Source: Anaerolineales bacterium HSG24
GTDB lineage: Bacteria > Chloroflexota > Anaerolineae > 4572-78 > J111
Direction: 5' to 3'
Length of the DNA stretch: 44,283 bases
Assembly (NCBI GenBank): GCA_030377895.1
Contig: JAUCGB010000025.1
Coordinates: 1 to 44,283, forward strand
The stretch's first letter is position 1, and each line of letters opens with the position of its first letter. The notes under the pieces were generated by a model. That model was given only the letters and a program-made list of their open reading frames with translations, made no database searches and was not told the DNA's origin. A program made the translations under genes and the position numbers. Of this stretch, positions 8,967-17,175 are shown in pieces.

Positions 8967-9752
8967 ATGCACCAAACCACCCTCACCATTACCCACAAAA
9001 CGCTACTCAGTCCAGCGTGGTGGCAGATTAACCTAGAATCTCCGAAATTGGCCGAGCAGCTGGCTCCCGGTCAATTTCTGCTGGTTCAGTGTACCGACCC
9101 ATTTACCGCCTATCTGCGGCGACCCGTTTTTCCCATGCTCATTGGCTCGGATCAACTAGCTCTGCTGTTGCGTCCTTCTTCCGATGCTGGGTTAGCTTGG
9201 CTCTTGACCCGTCAGGTTGGTGACACCCTCAACGTGATTGGCCCGTTAGGACAGGGCTTCCCCAAACCGACTGAGGAGCAACATGTCTGCTTAATCAGCG
9301 ACAGTCCCGCCTTAGAGCCGTTGTTGGGTCAGATGCAAATCGCCTTACATAACGGTTCGGTGGTGACGATGGCCCTGCAAGCCAGTCGAGCCAGCCGCTT
9401 GTATCCCATCTCGATTCTGCCCATCGCCGTGGAACTGCATGTCGCCACGTTAGACGGCTCGATGGGTCAACGAGGTCGGCTGACCCCACTTTTGCCCGAT
9501 TTGCTACATTGGGCTGATGTGGTTTACGCCACTGGCACCATGTCGTTTCTGCACCAGTTGAATCAACAGGCAACAGAGATTCGGCTGGGTCATCATACCC
9601 AATTTTTGTATGGTTTATGGCCTCAGCAGTTATTTGGTTGCGGTTTGGGGGCTTGTTTAAGCTGTGTGCTACCAACCAAACATGGCCTCAAGCGAGCCTG
9701 TGCCGATGGGCCGGTGTTTGATTTGGGAAGCGTAATGACCATGTCACTCTGA
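8967..9752 (+). CDS. pyrK: Dihydroorotate dehydrogenase electron-transfer subunit-like (PyrK family)
   Basis: A 261-residue flavoprotein reductase with a ferredoxin-reductase FAD-binding barrel (YLRRPVFPM, about residues 44-52), a nucleotide-binding middle domain and a C-terminal [2Fe-2S] motif. The four cysteines are visible in CGLGACLSC (225, 230, 233) and RACADGP (245), the spacing typical of PyrK. PyrK passes electrons from the catalytic PyrD subunit of class IB dihydroorotate dehydrogenase to NAD. No pyrD gene is next to it here, so the partner must be elsewhere, or the protein serves another oxidoreductase. The start ATG has no clear ribosome site. The gene lies 57 bp after the RarA fusion and may be cotranscribed. 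Confidence 0.85.
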   Translation: MHQTTLTITHKTLLSPAWWQINLESPKLAEQLAPGQFLLVQCTDPFTAYLRRPVFPMLIGSDQLALLLRPSSDAGLAWLLTRQVGDTLNVIGPLGQGFPKPTEEQHVCLISDSPALEPLLGQMQIALHNGSVVTMALQASRASRLYPISILPIAVELHVATLDGSMGQRGRLTPLLPDLLHWADVVYATGTMSFLHQLNQQATEIRLGHHTQFLYGLWPQQLFGCGLGACLSCVLPTKHGLKRACADGPVFDLGSVMTMSL

Positions 9753-9799
9753 GCAGTCGGGAAAATAGTTCACGTTTCACTCATCACGTTTCACATTTT

Positions 9800-9890
9800 G
9801 GTAGTCCTGCATGGGTAGTGGTCAGCTACCCGCAAGTTTAGAACTTGCGGGTAGCTAACGTATCCGTACCACTACTTCTGCACCACTACC
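9800..9890. mobile_element. Family A palindromic miniature element, complete copy with target duplication
   Basis: A 91-bp element with ends GGTAGTCCTGCA and, on the other side, GGTAGTGGTGCA (read inward), then GTAGTGGT-type inner arms, and a core palindrome CTACCCGCAAGTT/AACTTGCGGGTAG. It is flanked on both sides by the identical 8 bp CACATTTT (9792-9799 and 9891-9898). A nearly identical copy lies in opposite orientation at 39528-39618. No transposase is encoded, so this would be a non-autonomous element moved in trans. Confidence 0.8.
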
Positions 9891-9938
9891 CACATTTTCA
9901 TGTTTTCACGTTTTCACGTTTCATTTTGGAGTTAAACA

Positions 9939-12900
9939 ATGTACCTACTACATGCCCATTGGCAACACCCTAAAAGTCCAACCGATTCGGGCCGATTGAT
10001 TTTTTGGGCCGAGGATGGTTTAGGCGAGCAGGCAAAAGGGCAACGCCGCGTCAAAAAAGCGAGACCTCATCCGTTTGCGGTGCCATCATCAAAATTATTG
10101 CCGTTGTTGACCGGAGTTGACGAGGCGGTCTGTACCGAAACCAGCCTGACCATGCTCCTGCCGACCACCAAACACGGCCCTCTGCCCGCGCCCCAACTGA
10201 GCCATGCTTGGCAGTTAAATGACCCCAAACCAGCCACGCTGAATTTGTGGCAAATTCCCGGATTGGCCCTGCCTCCGGCGATTGCTCTGCCCATGCTGAT
10301 CAGTTACATCAGCCCCAATCAGCGACCCGTCCAACTGACCTTGGCTGATGATTGTCGCTATTGGCAGACCATCAGCCAGATTGTACTGGAGACGCTGGCT
10401 CAACAGAAACTTTTGCCCACCCTCAACCAGGCCGAAAATGAGTATCATGCCCGCTGGTATCCGGTGCTGGATAGCCCCGCCGATGGCCCGCGCACGGCTC
10501 AACTGCTGGCCGCCATGCCCCCCCTCTGTCGAGCCGAAACCCTCTCTCCACAGGATGCTCCCTCGCCTCGTCGCTTGTACGACAGCTTTCTCAACCAGAC
10601 GACCGATACGCTGGTGCGGCAGTGGGCGCAGGGGACACGCTCAAAATCGCTCTCGACGAGTGAGGTTAGTCACAACTGGGTTAAGGGACTGTTTAATCAG
10701 AAAAAACCAAATGTTACCGGCAAACCTGTCCCACTCAACCAACTGCATCGCCAATATCGCACTTGGTTGCGAAACCTGCATGTGGCCGGAGATAAACAGT
10801 TTCGGGTGGCCCTGCGACTTGAGGCTCCGGCCCAACAGGACTCGCCCAAATCGAAGGATTGGGTGCTTCATTTTTTGTTGCAGGCTCGCGAAGACCCTAG
10901 CCTGCTCATCTCAGCGGAGCAGGTTTGGCGGGCTAGAGGCAACGTGCTGACCACACTCAACCGGCAGTTCAAACGACCACAAGAGAAGTTGCTGGCCGCG
11001 CTCGGTTTTGCCGGACGACTGTTTAAGCCGATTAACGATGGGCTGAAAACCTCGAAGCCGCGCTTTGTGGGCTTGTCCAATCAAGATGCGTTTCGCTTTT
11101 TACGCGAGGCCGCGCCTCTGCTGGAATCGAGCGGTTTTGGGGTGCTGGTTCCGCCGTGGTGGAACAAACCGGGCATGCGCTTAGGCGTGCGCCTGAAAAT
11201 GTCGAGCAGTAACAGCATGAAAAATGAGAACGTCAACGAAGGCCGCTTGAGTTTCAAACAGTTGGTCAATTATAAGTGGCAGATGTCGGTCAACGGGGCA
11301 GAAATTACACAAAAAGAGTTTAATGCGCTGGTTGCGCTCAAGTCGCCTTTGGTGCAGATTCGGGGGCAGTGGGTGCAACTAGATTCGCAACAAATTGAGA
11401 CCGCCATTGATTTTTGGAAACAATATGGTGATAGTCAGCATGAGGCCAGCCTGTTTGATGCGGTACGGATGGGGCTTGGTGGCGAGGCAGACCTGAATGG
11501 TTTGCCCGTTGAAGAGGTGACAGTAACCGGCTGGTTGAAAGCATGGCTCAAGAAACTATCCGGTGATGCGAAATTGACCGAGTTGAATCAACCCAGGAAC
11601 TTACAGGCCACTCTGCGCCCGTATCAGCAGTATGGCTACTCGTGGATGCACTTTTTGCGGCAATCGGGGCTGGGCGCGTGCCTGGCTGATGACATGGGAC
11701 TGGGCAAGACAATCCAGACGATTTCGCTGTTGCAACGGGATAAGCAGGAGGGTCTGCTGGCTGGCCCGTCACTGTTGGTTTGTCCGACCTCGGTGGTGGC
11801 GAATTGGGAGCGAGAGGTAGAACATTTTGCCCCCAATTTAAGTACAATGGTACATCAAGGGCCAAAACGTCTCAAGAATAAGAAGTTTGTTAAGCAGGCC
11901 AAAACGGTTGACATGGTGCTGACCAGTTATCCATTAGTGCGGCGTGATTTGGATACCATGCAACAGGTCAACTGGTATGGTGTTATTTTGGATGAGGCCC
12001 AGAACATCAAGAATCCGGAGGCCAAACAGACGCAGGCTATCCGCAAAATGCCCGCCCAGTTTCGCTTGGCGCTGACAGGTACGCCGGTTGAGAATCGGCT
12101 ATCGGAACTATGGTCGATTATGGAGTTCCTCAATCCGGGCTATTTGGGAAATCGCAAGAGTTTCCGTAATGATTTTGCTCGGCCCATCGAGCGTGACCAT
12201 AACGAGGCTACCACCGAGCGACTGAAAAACATGGTTAGTCCCTTTATTTTACGCCGTGTCAAGACCGATCCGACGGTCATTCAAGATTTGCCGGATAAGG
12301 TCGAAATGAAGGAATATTGTACTCTCAGCCAAGAGCAGGCCACCTTGTATGAGGCGGTGGTCAAAGATGCGCTCAAGGATATCGACGCGGCGGAGAGTAT
12401 CAAACGGAAGGGGCTGGTGCTGGGCATGCTAATGAAGCTCAAGCAGATATGTAACTATCCGGGACAATTTCTGCATGAGTTCGACAAATCGGCCATCCAT
12501 GTTGACCCGCAGAAGGCCATCACTCGCAGTGGCAAGTTGGAACGCCTGACCGAACTGCTGGATGAGATTATCAGCGTGGGGGATAAAACTCTTATATTTA
12601 GCCAATTTTCAGAAATGGGCGGCTTTTTGCAACAGTATCTACAACAACAGTTTGGCCTGCCAACCATGTTTCTGTATGGTGGCACATCAGCCAAAAAGCG
12701 GAAACTTATGGTCAACAGGTTTCAGGAAGAGGACGGCCCACCGATATTTATCCTGTCGCTCAAGGCTGGTGGCACGGGGCTGAATCTGACGCAGGCCAAC
12801 CATGTGTTCCATTTTGACCGATGGTGGAATCCGGCGGTGGAGGATCAAGCCACCGACCGAGCGTTTCGGATTGGGCAAACCAAAAATGTGCAGGTGCATA

Positions 12901-13052
12901 AGTTTGTCTGTATCGGCACATTAGAAGAGATGATTGACGACATGATTACCAGCAAAAAGGCCCTGGCTGATAGTGTGGTGGGCAAGGGCGAAGGCTGGCT
13001 GACCGAACTATCAACCACGGATTTGCGTAACCTAGTTAAGTTAAAAACATGA
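9939..13052 (+). CDS. SNF2-family DEAD/DEAH-like helicase
   Basis: 1037 residues. The N-terminal half (to about 540) is the bacterial SNF2-associated region that precedes the motor in this subfamily. The motor has motif I DDMGLGKT (about residue 580-590), motif II as DEAQ (about 684), TGTPVENRLSELWSI, and the helicase C lobe with LIFSQFSEMG, SLKAGGTGLNL and DRAFRIGQ. Bacterial SNF2 proteins are ATP-driven DNA translocases that act on nucleoprotein complexes; the substrate is not known here. The start ATG has GGAG at 9929-9932. The next gene, a SWIM zinc-finger protein, is the usual partner of this helicase type and starts 86 bp after the stop. Confidence 0.93.
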   Translation: MYLLHAHWQHPKSPTDSGRLIFWAEDGLGEQAKGQRRVKKARPHPFAVPSSKLLPLLTGVDEAVCTETSLTMLLPTTKHGPLPAPQLSHAWQLNDPKPATLNLWQIPGLALPPAIALPMLISYISPNQRPVQLTLADDCRYWQTISQIVLETLAQQKLLPTLNQAENEYHARWYPVLDSPADGPRTAQLLAAMPPLCRAETLSPQDAPSPRRLYDSFLNQTTDTLVRQWAQGTRSKSLSTSEVSHNWVKGLFNQKKPNVTGKPVPLNQLHRQYRTWLRNLHVAGDKQFRVALRLEAPAQQDSPKSKDWVLHFLLQAREDPSLLISAEQVWRARGNVLTTLNRQFKRPQEKLLAALGFAGRLFKPINDGLKTSKPRFVGLSNQDAFRFLREAAPLLESSGFGVLVPPWWNKPGMRLGVRLKMSSSNSMKNENVNEGRLSFKQLVNYKWQMSVNGAEITQKEFNALVALKSPLVQIRGQWVQLDSQQIETAIDFWKQYGDSQHEASLFDAVRMGLGGEADLNGLPVEEVTVTGWLKAWLKKLSGDAKLTELNQPRNLQATLRPYQQYGYSWMHFLRQSGLGACLADDMGLGKTIQTISLLQRDKQEGLLAGPSLLVCPTSVVANWEREVEHFAPNLSTMVHQGPKRLKNKKFVKQAKTVDMVLTSYPLVRRDLDTMQQVNWYGVILDEAQNIKNPEAKQTQAIRKMPAQFRLALTGTPVENRLSELWSIMEFLNPGYLGNRKSFRNDFARPIERDHNEATTERLKNMVSPFILRRVKTDPTVIQDLPDKVEMKEYCTLSQEQATLYEAVVKDALKDIDAAESIKRKGLVLGMLMKLKQICNYPGQFLHEFDKSAIHVDPQKAITRSGKLERLTELLDEIISVGDKTLIFSQFSEMGGFLQQYLQQQFGLPTMFLYGGTSAKKRKLMVNRFQEEDGPPIFILSLKAGGTGLNLTQANHVFHFDRWWNPAVEDQATDRAFRIGQTKNVQVHKFVCIGTLEEMIDDMITSKKALADSVVGKGEGWLTELSTTDLRNLVKLKT

Positions 13053-13057
13053 TAATT

Positions 13058-13125
13058 TTGGATTTTGGATTGGCGATTGGTGATTTTAGATCATCGCAAC
13101 AATCAATCGGCAATCCAAAATCCAA
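13058..13125. repeat. Inverted repeat between helicase and SWIM genes
   Basis: TTGGATTTTGGATTGGCGAT and two more bases (13058-13079) pair with 13104-13125 with one mismatch, followed by extra AATCCAAA units. The frame of the SWIM gene runs open through it, giving an artificial 30-residue extension (ILDFGLAIGD), but this reading comes from repeat DNA. Confidence 0.75.
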
Positions 13126-13138
13126 AATCCAAAATCCC

Positions 13139-14011
13139 ATGAGTCGTTACGATTATTACACCCATTTTTACAAACCGACCAAAGCTATCGAGACCGACAA
13201 GGGCATCAAAGCGCGCTCGAAGCGGGGGGCATTTGCTAGTAGTTGGTGGGCCACGCGCTGGATTAAAGCCCTAGAAAAATTAATGGATAGTGGGCGCTTA
13301 GGGCGCGGTCGTACATACGCGCGCAAGGGGCAGGTGTTGTCGATTAAGGAGATTACCGGTGGGGTGGAGGCCAAGGTACAAGGTTCGCGCCGTACACCCT
13401 ATAAAGTTTCGATTAAAATCGACACCTTAAGCGATAACCAGTGGGAACAGGTGATTGAGAGCCTCTTTAATCAAGCGATTTTCACGGCTCAACTGCTCAA
13501 TGGCGACATGCCGGATGAGATTGAGTCGGTCTTTAAGGCGGCGAGGGTGAGCCTTTTTCCCGATAAAAAGAACGAACTGAATACAAACTGTAGCTGTCCT
13601 GATTGGGCCAATCCATGCAAACATATTGCCGCGGCCTATTATCTGCTCGGCGAGCAGTTTGATGATGATCCGTTCATGATTTTCCGTTTGCGGGGACGCA
13701 GTAAGGATGACCTCCTGCAAATCCTGCGCGGTCTGCAAGAGATAGAAGAGGAGGACTGGGACGAGGAGATTGAGGAGGAGGTCATCCCCCTCAGCGAGAC
13801 GATTGATCAGTTCTACAGCATGAGCCAGCCGATTGATTCGCTCGTCAATCTGAACATCAAACCGCCCCTGAGCAACCTGCCCATCCTGAAACGGTTGGGC
13901 GAGCCGTCATTCGTACCCAAAGGCATCACGCCCCTGCTCGGCTCGGCCTATCAGCAGGTCAGCGAGCGGGCGATTCGGATGGCGGAAGGTGAGGATGAGG
14001 GTGAAGCGTGA
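13139..14011 (+). CDS. SWIM zinc-finger protein, SNF2 partner
   Basis: 290 residues from ATG 13139 (MSRYDYY). The frame is open back to 13049 but only through an inverted repeat, so the later start is chosen. The SWIM zinc finger is C-x-C-x6-C-x-H: C151, C153, C160, H162 in CSCPDWANPCKHIAA. Upstream lies the conserved WWATRWIKALE segment of this protein family; downstream is an acidic stretch (EEEDWDEEIEEE) and a C-terminal tail that is probably mobile. SWIM domains bind DNA or protein. The constant pairing with SNF2 helicases in bacteria suggests a shared complex. No obvious Shine-Dalgarno sequence is present, so translation may depend on the upstream message. Confidence 0.9.
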   Translation: MSRYDYYTHFYKPTKAIETDKGIKARSKRGAFASSWWATRWIKALEKLMDSGRLGRGRTYARKGQVLSIKEITGGVEAKVQGSRRTPYKVSIKIDTLSDNQWEQVIESLFNQAIFTAQLLNGDMPDEIESVFKAARVSLFPDKKNELNTNCSCPDWANPCKHIAAAYYLLGEQFDDDPFMIFRLRGRSKDDLLQILRGLQEIEEEDWDEEIEEEVIPLSETIDQFYSMSQPIDSLVNLNIKPPLSNLPILKRLGEPSFVPKGITPLLGSAYQQVSERAIRMAEGEDEGEA

Positions 14012-14044
14012 TATGACGATATGACCGCCAATCAGATTTATGGT

Positions 14045-14227
14045 CTTGCTACCCGACAAAGTGGCTGAGGGAAGACTAAAACAGTAACACAGAGTTTCAC
14101 AGAGAAGCACAGAGTAACACAGAGTAATACAAAAGAAAATAAATCGTTTTTTCTCTGTGAATCTCCGTGTTCCTCTGTGAAACTCTGTGTTAATTAGTTC
14201 AGACTAAATTTTCTGTCGGGTACTAAG
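14045..14227. mobile_element. Family B miniature inverted-repeat element with 8-bp duplication
   Basis: Terminal repeats CTTGCTACCCGACA and (read inward) CTTAGTACCCGACA bound 183 bp that are palindromic throughout, rich in CACAGAGTTTCACAGAG-type units and their complements. The identical 8 bp TTTATGGT lies immediately outside both ends (14037-14044, 14228-14235). Related copies are at 26010-26183 and 31351-31490. No coding capacity. Confidence 0.8.
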
Positions 14228-14276
14228 TTTATGGTTAATAAAATAACTAAACATGTGTTAGGAGATCCATCAAAAT

Positions 14277-15806
14277 ATGCAAGATTTTATTGTAGGGTTA
14301 TTAATTTTCTTGGTTTCATTTGGTATCACTTATATAGGAACCTTGATTTGTCTAAAAGTTTTACCTGGTTTTGTTTCGCGTGAAAAAAAAACAGGTGTAT
14401 ATCGTTTTGAAGATATTAGAAAAATTGATCCTGTTTCGACCAAACTTCCTCACTCAGGAGGAATAGCAGTGTTAATCGGATTTACAACATCGCTATGGCT
14501 TAGTTCGCAATTGGGATGGGTATCTGCTAGTTTTCGTTGGTTTTTATTACCTATCTGGGGATTTGCTGTAGCAGGGCTTGTGGATGATATTAGAAAGACT
14601 CAGGGAGTAGGAATCTCCCAAAGAACAAAATTGATTTTTGTCGCTAGTTTTTCTCTCTTGCTGTCTCTTATTCTCTATTTTAGATTTGGTTTTGCTGTCC
14701 CATACACTCCATATAGTCAAGTCTCATATTTTTCAATTCCTCTTGTTTGGTTCGTATGGTTTTTCTTTATGTCAGTAACAATAACTACAACCACAACTTT
14801 ATCGACTGGTTTTAGTGACGGAATGGATGGATTGCTGGGGGGATTGTGGTTAATTGCCTCTTTAGCATACGCTCTGTTTACAACAGTTCATCAAGCCACG
14901 ATTGCATCAGCCATCTCCTTTGCGCTGGCTGGGTCAGCATTTGGCTTTTTGCTTTTTAATCTTCCTTCTAGCTGGTCAGCTAAAAAACCTCGTTCACAAC
15001 GTCGAGCAAGAGTGTATCTTGGCGAAACTGGCTCGATGATGGTAGGAAGTGCCTTTGCTTTTCTTGCTATTTTGTCACAAACAGAATTAACTTGGATAAT
15101 CATTGGAGGTGTATTTGTTCTGGAAGGAGCAACGGCATTGTATCAAGCGAAAATACTCACTCCTCTGTTTCGTCGCTCAATGAAACTGTCCATGCACATT
15201 TATAATGGCAATGGTCATAATTTCCCCCACACCGAGTTTCCACTACCCTTTTTAGCCACTCCATATCATTGTCATTTAGATTTGCTTGGATTCGGACGGC
15301 ACAAAATAGTATATATGTTGTGGACATTGGGCCTTGTATTAGCGATACTTGGAACAGGATCAACTCTTGTTACTGAGCTTTTCGCTAAAGTGATTATCTG
15401 GTTAACAGGCATCAGCCTACTGGCCGCTTTTTGGATATTTGGTCATTGGACTAAGAATGTATTCCTTGGCTTTCGGAAATTTGATGACGGCTTGATTTTA
15501 CTCTCTATTAAACGCGGTAAACCCTTTAGGTTATTTGGCTATAAAATATATTGGATTGAAGAGGTTACTGACATCAACGTGAGTGATTTGGAACAATTTG
15601 GTTTTTTATCAGATATTGTGTTTTGGAAACCAATGAGTAAGGCTGAAGCTTTGATTACAATTGGCTACATTTATTATCAGCTTGGCAAGTATACAGAGGC
15701 CTTAGATTATTGGAGTAGAGTACCAGAACGTACATTTAAGCTTAGATGTGAAATTTACAAATTATATATGCAAATGGTGCAGAAATCGGTAGTGGTGCAG
15801 ATGTAG
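14277..15806 (+). CDS. MraY/WecA-like polyprenyl-phosphate phosphoglycosyltransferase with TPR-like tail
   Basis: 509 residues with about ten hydrophobic segments up to residue 430. MraY-superfamily motifs: KLPHSGGIAVL (56-66), LVDD (101-104, the Mg-binding aspartates), GFSDGMDGLLGG (178-189, NxxDGxDGL-like but without the first Asn), YLGETGS (247-253, where the family has FxGDxGS) and HCHLDLLGFG (331-340, HHHxELxG-like). The fold should transfer a phospho-sugar from a UDP-sugar to polyprenyl phosphate in the membrane, but it is a divergent paralogue and the usual Asp of GDxGS is Glu. A cytosolic TPR-like repeat (about 455-500) follows, which normal MraY lacks. The last five residues, VVVQM, and the stop come from a repeat element. 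AGGAG precedes ATG 14277 at a good distance. A+T-richer than the genes before it. Confidence 0.8.
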   Translation: MQDFIVGLLIFLVSFGITYIGTLICLKVLPGFVSREKKTGVYRFEDIRKIDPVSTKLPHSGGIAVLIGFTTSLWLSSQLGWVSASFRWFLLPIWGFAVAGLVDDIRKTQGVGISQRTKLIFVASFSLLLSLILYFRFGFAVPYTPYSQVSYFSIPLVWFVWFFFMSVTITTTTTLSTGFSDGMDGLLGGLWLIASLAYALFTTVHQATIASAISFALAGSAFGFLLFNLPSSWSAKKPRSQRRARVYLGETGSMMVGSAFAFLAILSQTELTWIIIGGVFVLEGATALYQAKILTPLFRRSMKLSMHIYNGNGHNFPHTEFPLPFLATPYHCHLDLLGFGRHKIVYMLWTLGLVLAILGTGSTLVTELFAKVIIWLTGISLLAAFWIFGHWTKNVFLGFRKFDDGLILLSIKRGKPFRLFGYKIYWIEEVTDINVSDLEQFGFLSDIVFWKPMSKAEALITIGYIYYQLGKYTEALDYWSRVPERTFKLRCEIYKLYMQMVQKSVVVQM

Positions 15807-15888
15807 TGAGAGGAGTGCAAAGCTTGCCTTGCATGCAAGGCAAGCCTTGCACTCCGGATTTCCCCATCACTACTTGTGCAAGACTACC
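15788..15888. repeat. Family A element with alternative core
   Basis: The ends GGTAGTGGTGCAGATGTAGT and (read inward) GGTAGTCTTGCACAAGTAGT match the family A copies at 9800 and 39528, but the core is a different palindrome, GAGTGCAAAGCTTGCCTTGC and its complement. It overlaps the 3' end of the upstream CDS, giving the stop TAG at 15804-15806. No flanking duplication was found. Confidence 0.75.
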
Positions 15889-15908
15889 AAGACTTTTAAA
15901 AGTATAAA

Positions 15909-17051
15909 ATGACTAATAACACGACGAGTTGGCCTGATTTTCCCTCTCTAACTAGTGCGATTTTGTCCCCACATAGCTTACTCTCTCTTATAAATAAGGA
16001 TTCTCAAGTTTCTAAGATTCAAAAAATGGGTACAACAACTCGTAATCCGGTTTATCGTATGTGGGTGCAGGATGAATCCTGTCCGATAATTGTAAAATGG
16101 TTTCTTCCTGAATTTGACCCATTCTATCGTAACAGATACCGTAGAGAGGAAAAGATACTCTGGTTACTTAACCAATGGTTTAGTAACCGAGTACCGGAGC
16201 TTTATGGAGGTGCTGTTACTAATGATTTTGCAGTCCTGATAGAGCAAGATGTTGGTACAAAATCTCTTGATTGTATGCTCAATACCATTACAGATAAAAC
16301 CCATAAATTTGATATTTCTTCGCAAGGTGTTGAATTTTTGGCAGACTTTCACCGAGTCTGTCAAAAGCATTATACTGTTTTTTATAGGGTATGTTATAGT
16401 ACAAATTTGGACCGTCTTACCCTTAAAACATACCTTCGACGGGCTAAGATTGCAATAGGACGATTATTATTACTTAATAAAGTGCTTGAAAAAAAATTTA
16501 CTGCTAATCAAGCAATCAAAGTAAATATTGCTCAATTAGAAACCATTGCTATTGATGAATTGGGAGACAAATTTTTTGAATGGTATACGGCCAACGTCAT
16601 CGCCCCATTAATACGTACTCCAAGACAAATAGTACATAATTCATTTTCACCATTCCATCTTATATGGAGTGATCATTGGTCCTTAATTGATTTTGAAACG
16701 ATGTCTGTAGGGGCTACCCAAATTGATTTGGCCGAGTTTGTTGGCTCACCTAAATTAACACTATCAAATGAATACCAATATTTGTTGATTGAAAAATATT
16801 ATAAATTGAGAGATTATAGTCACCAATCACTTTGGTCAGAATTCTTGAAAAATTACTATAATGCCCTAGCTACAAGAAGTCTAGACTATTTAGGTACCAC
16901 TGCTTTTTTAGGTGTAAGATATATTTCTCAACAGCAAGATGATAAGGTACGCTTAAATCTGGAGCGGGCTAGACAGTATCGCTCACGTATGATAGAAGCA
17001 TTAAAGAATAATTATGGAAATAACCTACCATCCGATATTCCTCATGTATGA
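15909..17051 (+). CDS. Aminoglycoside-phosphotransferase-fold protein, degenerate catalytic loop
   Basis: 380 residues. The N-lobe shows IVKWFLP (Lys63) and the RREEKILWLL helix (Glu80/81), as in APH/choline-kinase-type proteins. The C-lobe has HNSFSPFHLI (243-252) where active members have H-x-D-x4-N: the catalytic Asp is Ser245 and the Asn is His250. The following LIDFETMSVG keeps the metal-binding Asp261, and QIDLAEF is the usual helix. So the fold is clear but kinase activity is doubtful; it may be a pseudokinase or use altered chemistry. It sits between MraY-like and MurA-like genes on the same strand. Cell-wall sugar kinases such as AmgK belong to the same fold, which makes a sugar or lipid-sugar ligand possible, but this is inference. 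No clear ribosome site. Confidence 0.7.
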   Translation: MTNNTTSWPDFPSLTSAILSPHSLLSLINKDSQVSKIQKMGTTTRNPVYRMWVQDESCPIIVKWFLPEFDPFYRNRYRREEKILWLLNQWFSNRVPELYGGAVTNDFAVLIEQDVGTKSLDCMLNTITDKTHKFDISSQGVEFLADFHRVCQKHYTVFYRVCYSTNLDRLTLKTYLRRAKIAIGRLLLLNKVLEKKFTANQAIKVNIAQLETIAIDELGDKFFEWYTANVIAPLIRTPRQIVHNSFSPFHLIWSDHWSLIDFETMSVGATQIDLAEFVGSPKLTLSNEYQYLLIEKYYKLRDYSHQSLWSEFLKNYYNALATRSLDYLGTTAFLGVRYISQQQDDKVRLNLERARQYRSRMIEALKNNYGNNLPSDIPHV

Positions 17052-17066
17052 AGGGGTAACAATCTA

Positions 17067-17131
17067 GGTAGTCCTGCACATGTAGTGATTACCTACCCGC
17101 AAGTTTAGAACTTGCGGGTAGGTAACTGACC
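17067..17131. repeat. Family A element, truncated
   Basis: Starts GGTAGTCCTGCACATGTAGT and carries the core ACCTACCCGCAAGTT with its complement (to 17123). Compensating changes (CC..GG instead of GC..GC at the core ends) keep the stem paired. The right outer arm is missing. Confidence 0.7.
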
Positions 17132-17175
17132 TAATCTGTGATTAAATCGACAAAAAATACTAAGAGGTTTTAGAC

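Noticed and set aside
9800..9890. Integron attC site or CRISPR repeat
   Set aside because: No GTTRRRY core site, no integrase and no regularly spaced direct repeats; copies are dispersed and carry target duplications.
13049..13138. 30-residue N-terminal extension of the SWIM protein
   Set aside because: It is translated inverted-repeat DNA (AATCCAAA units).
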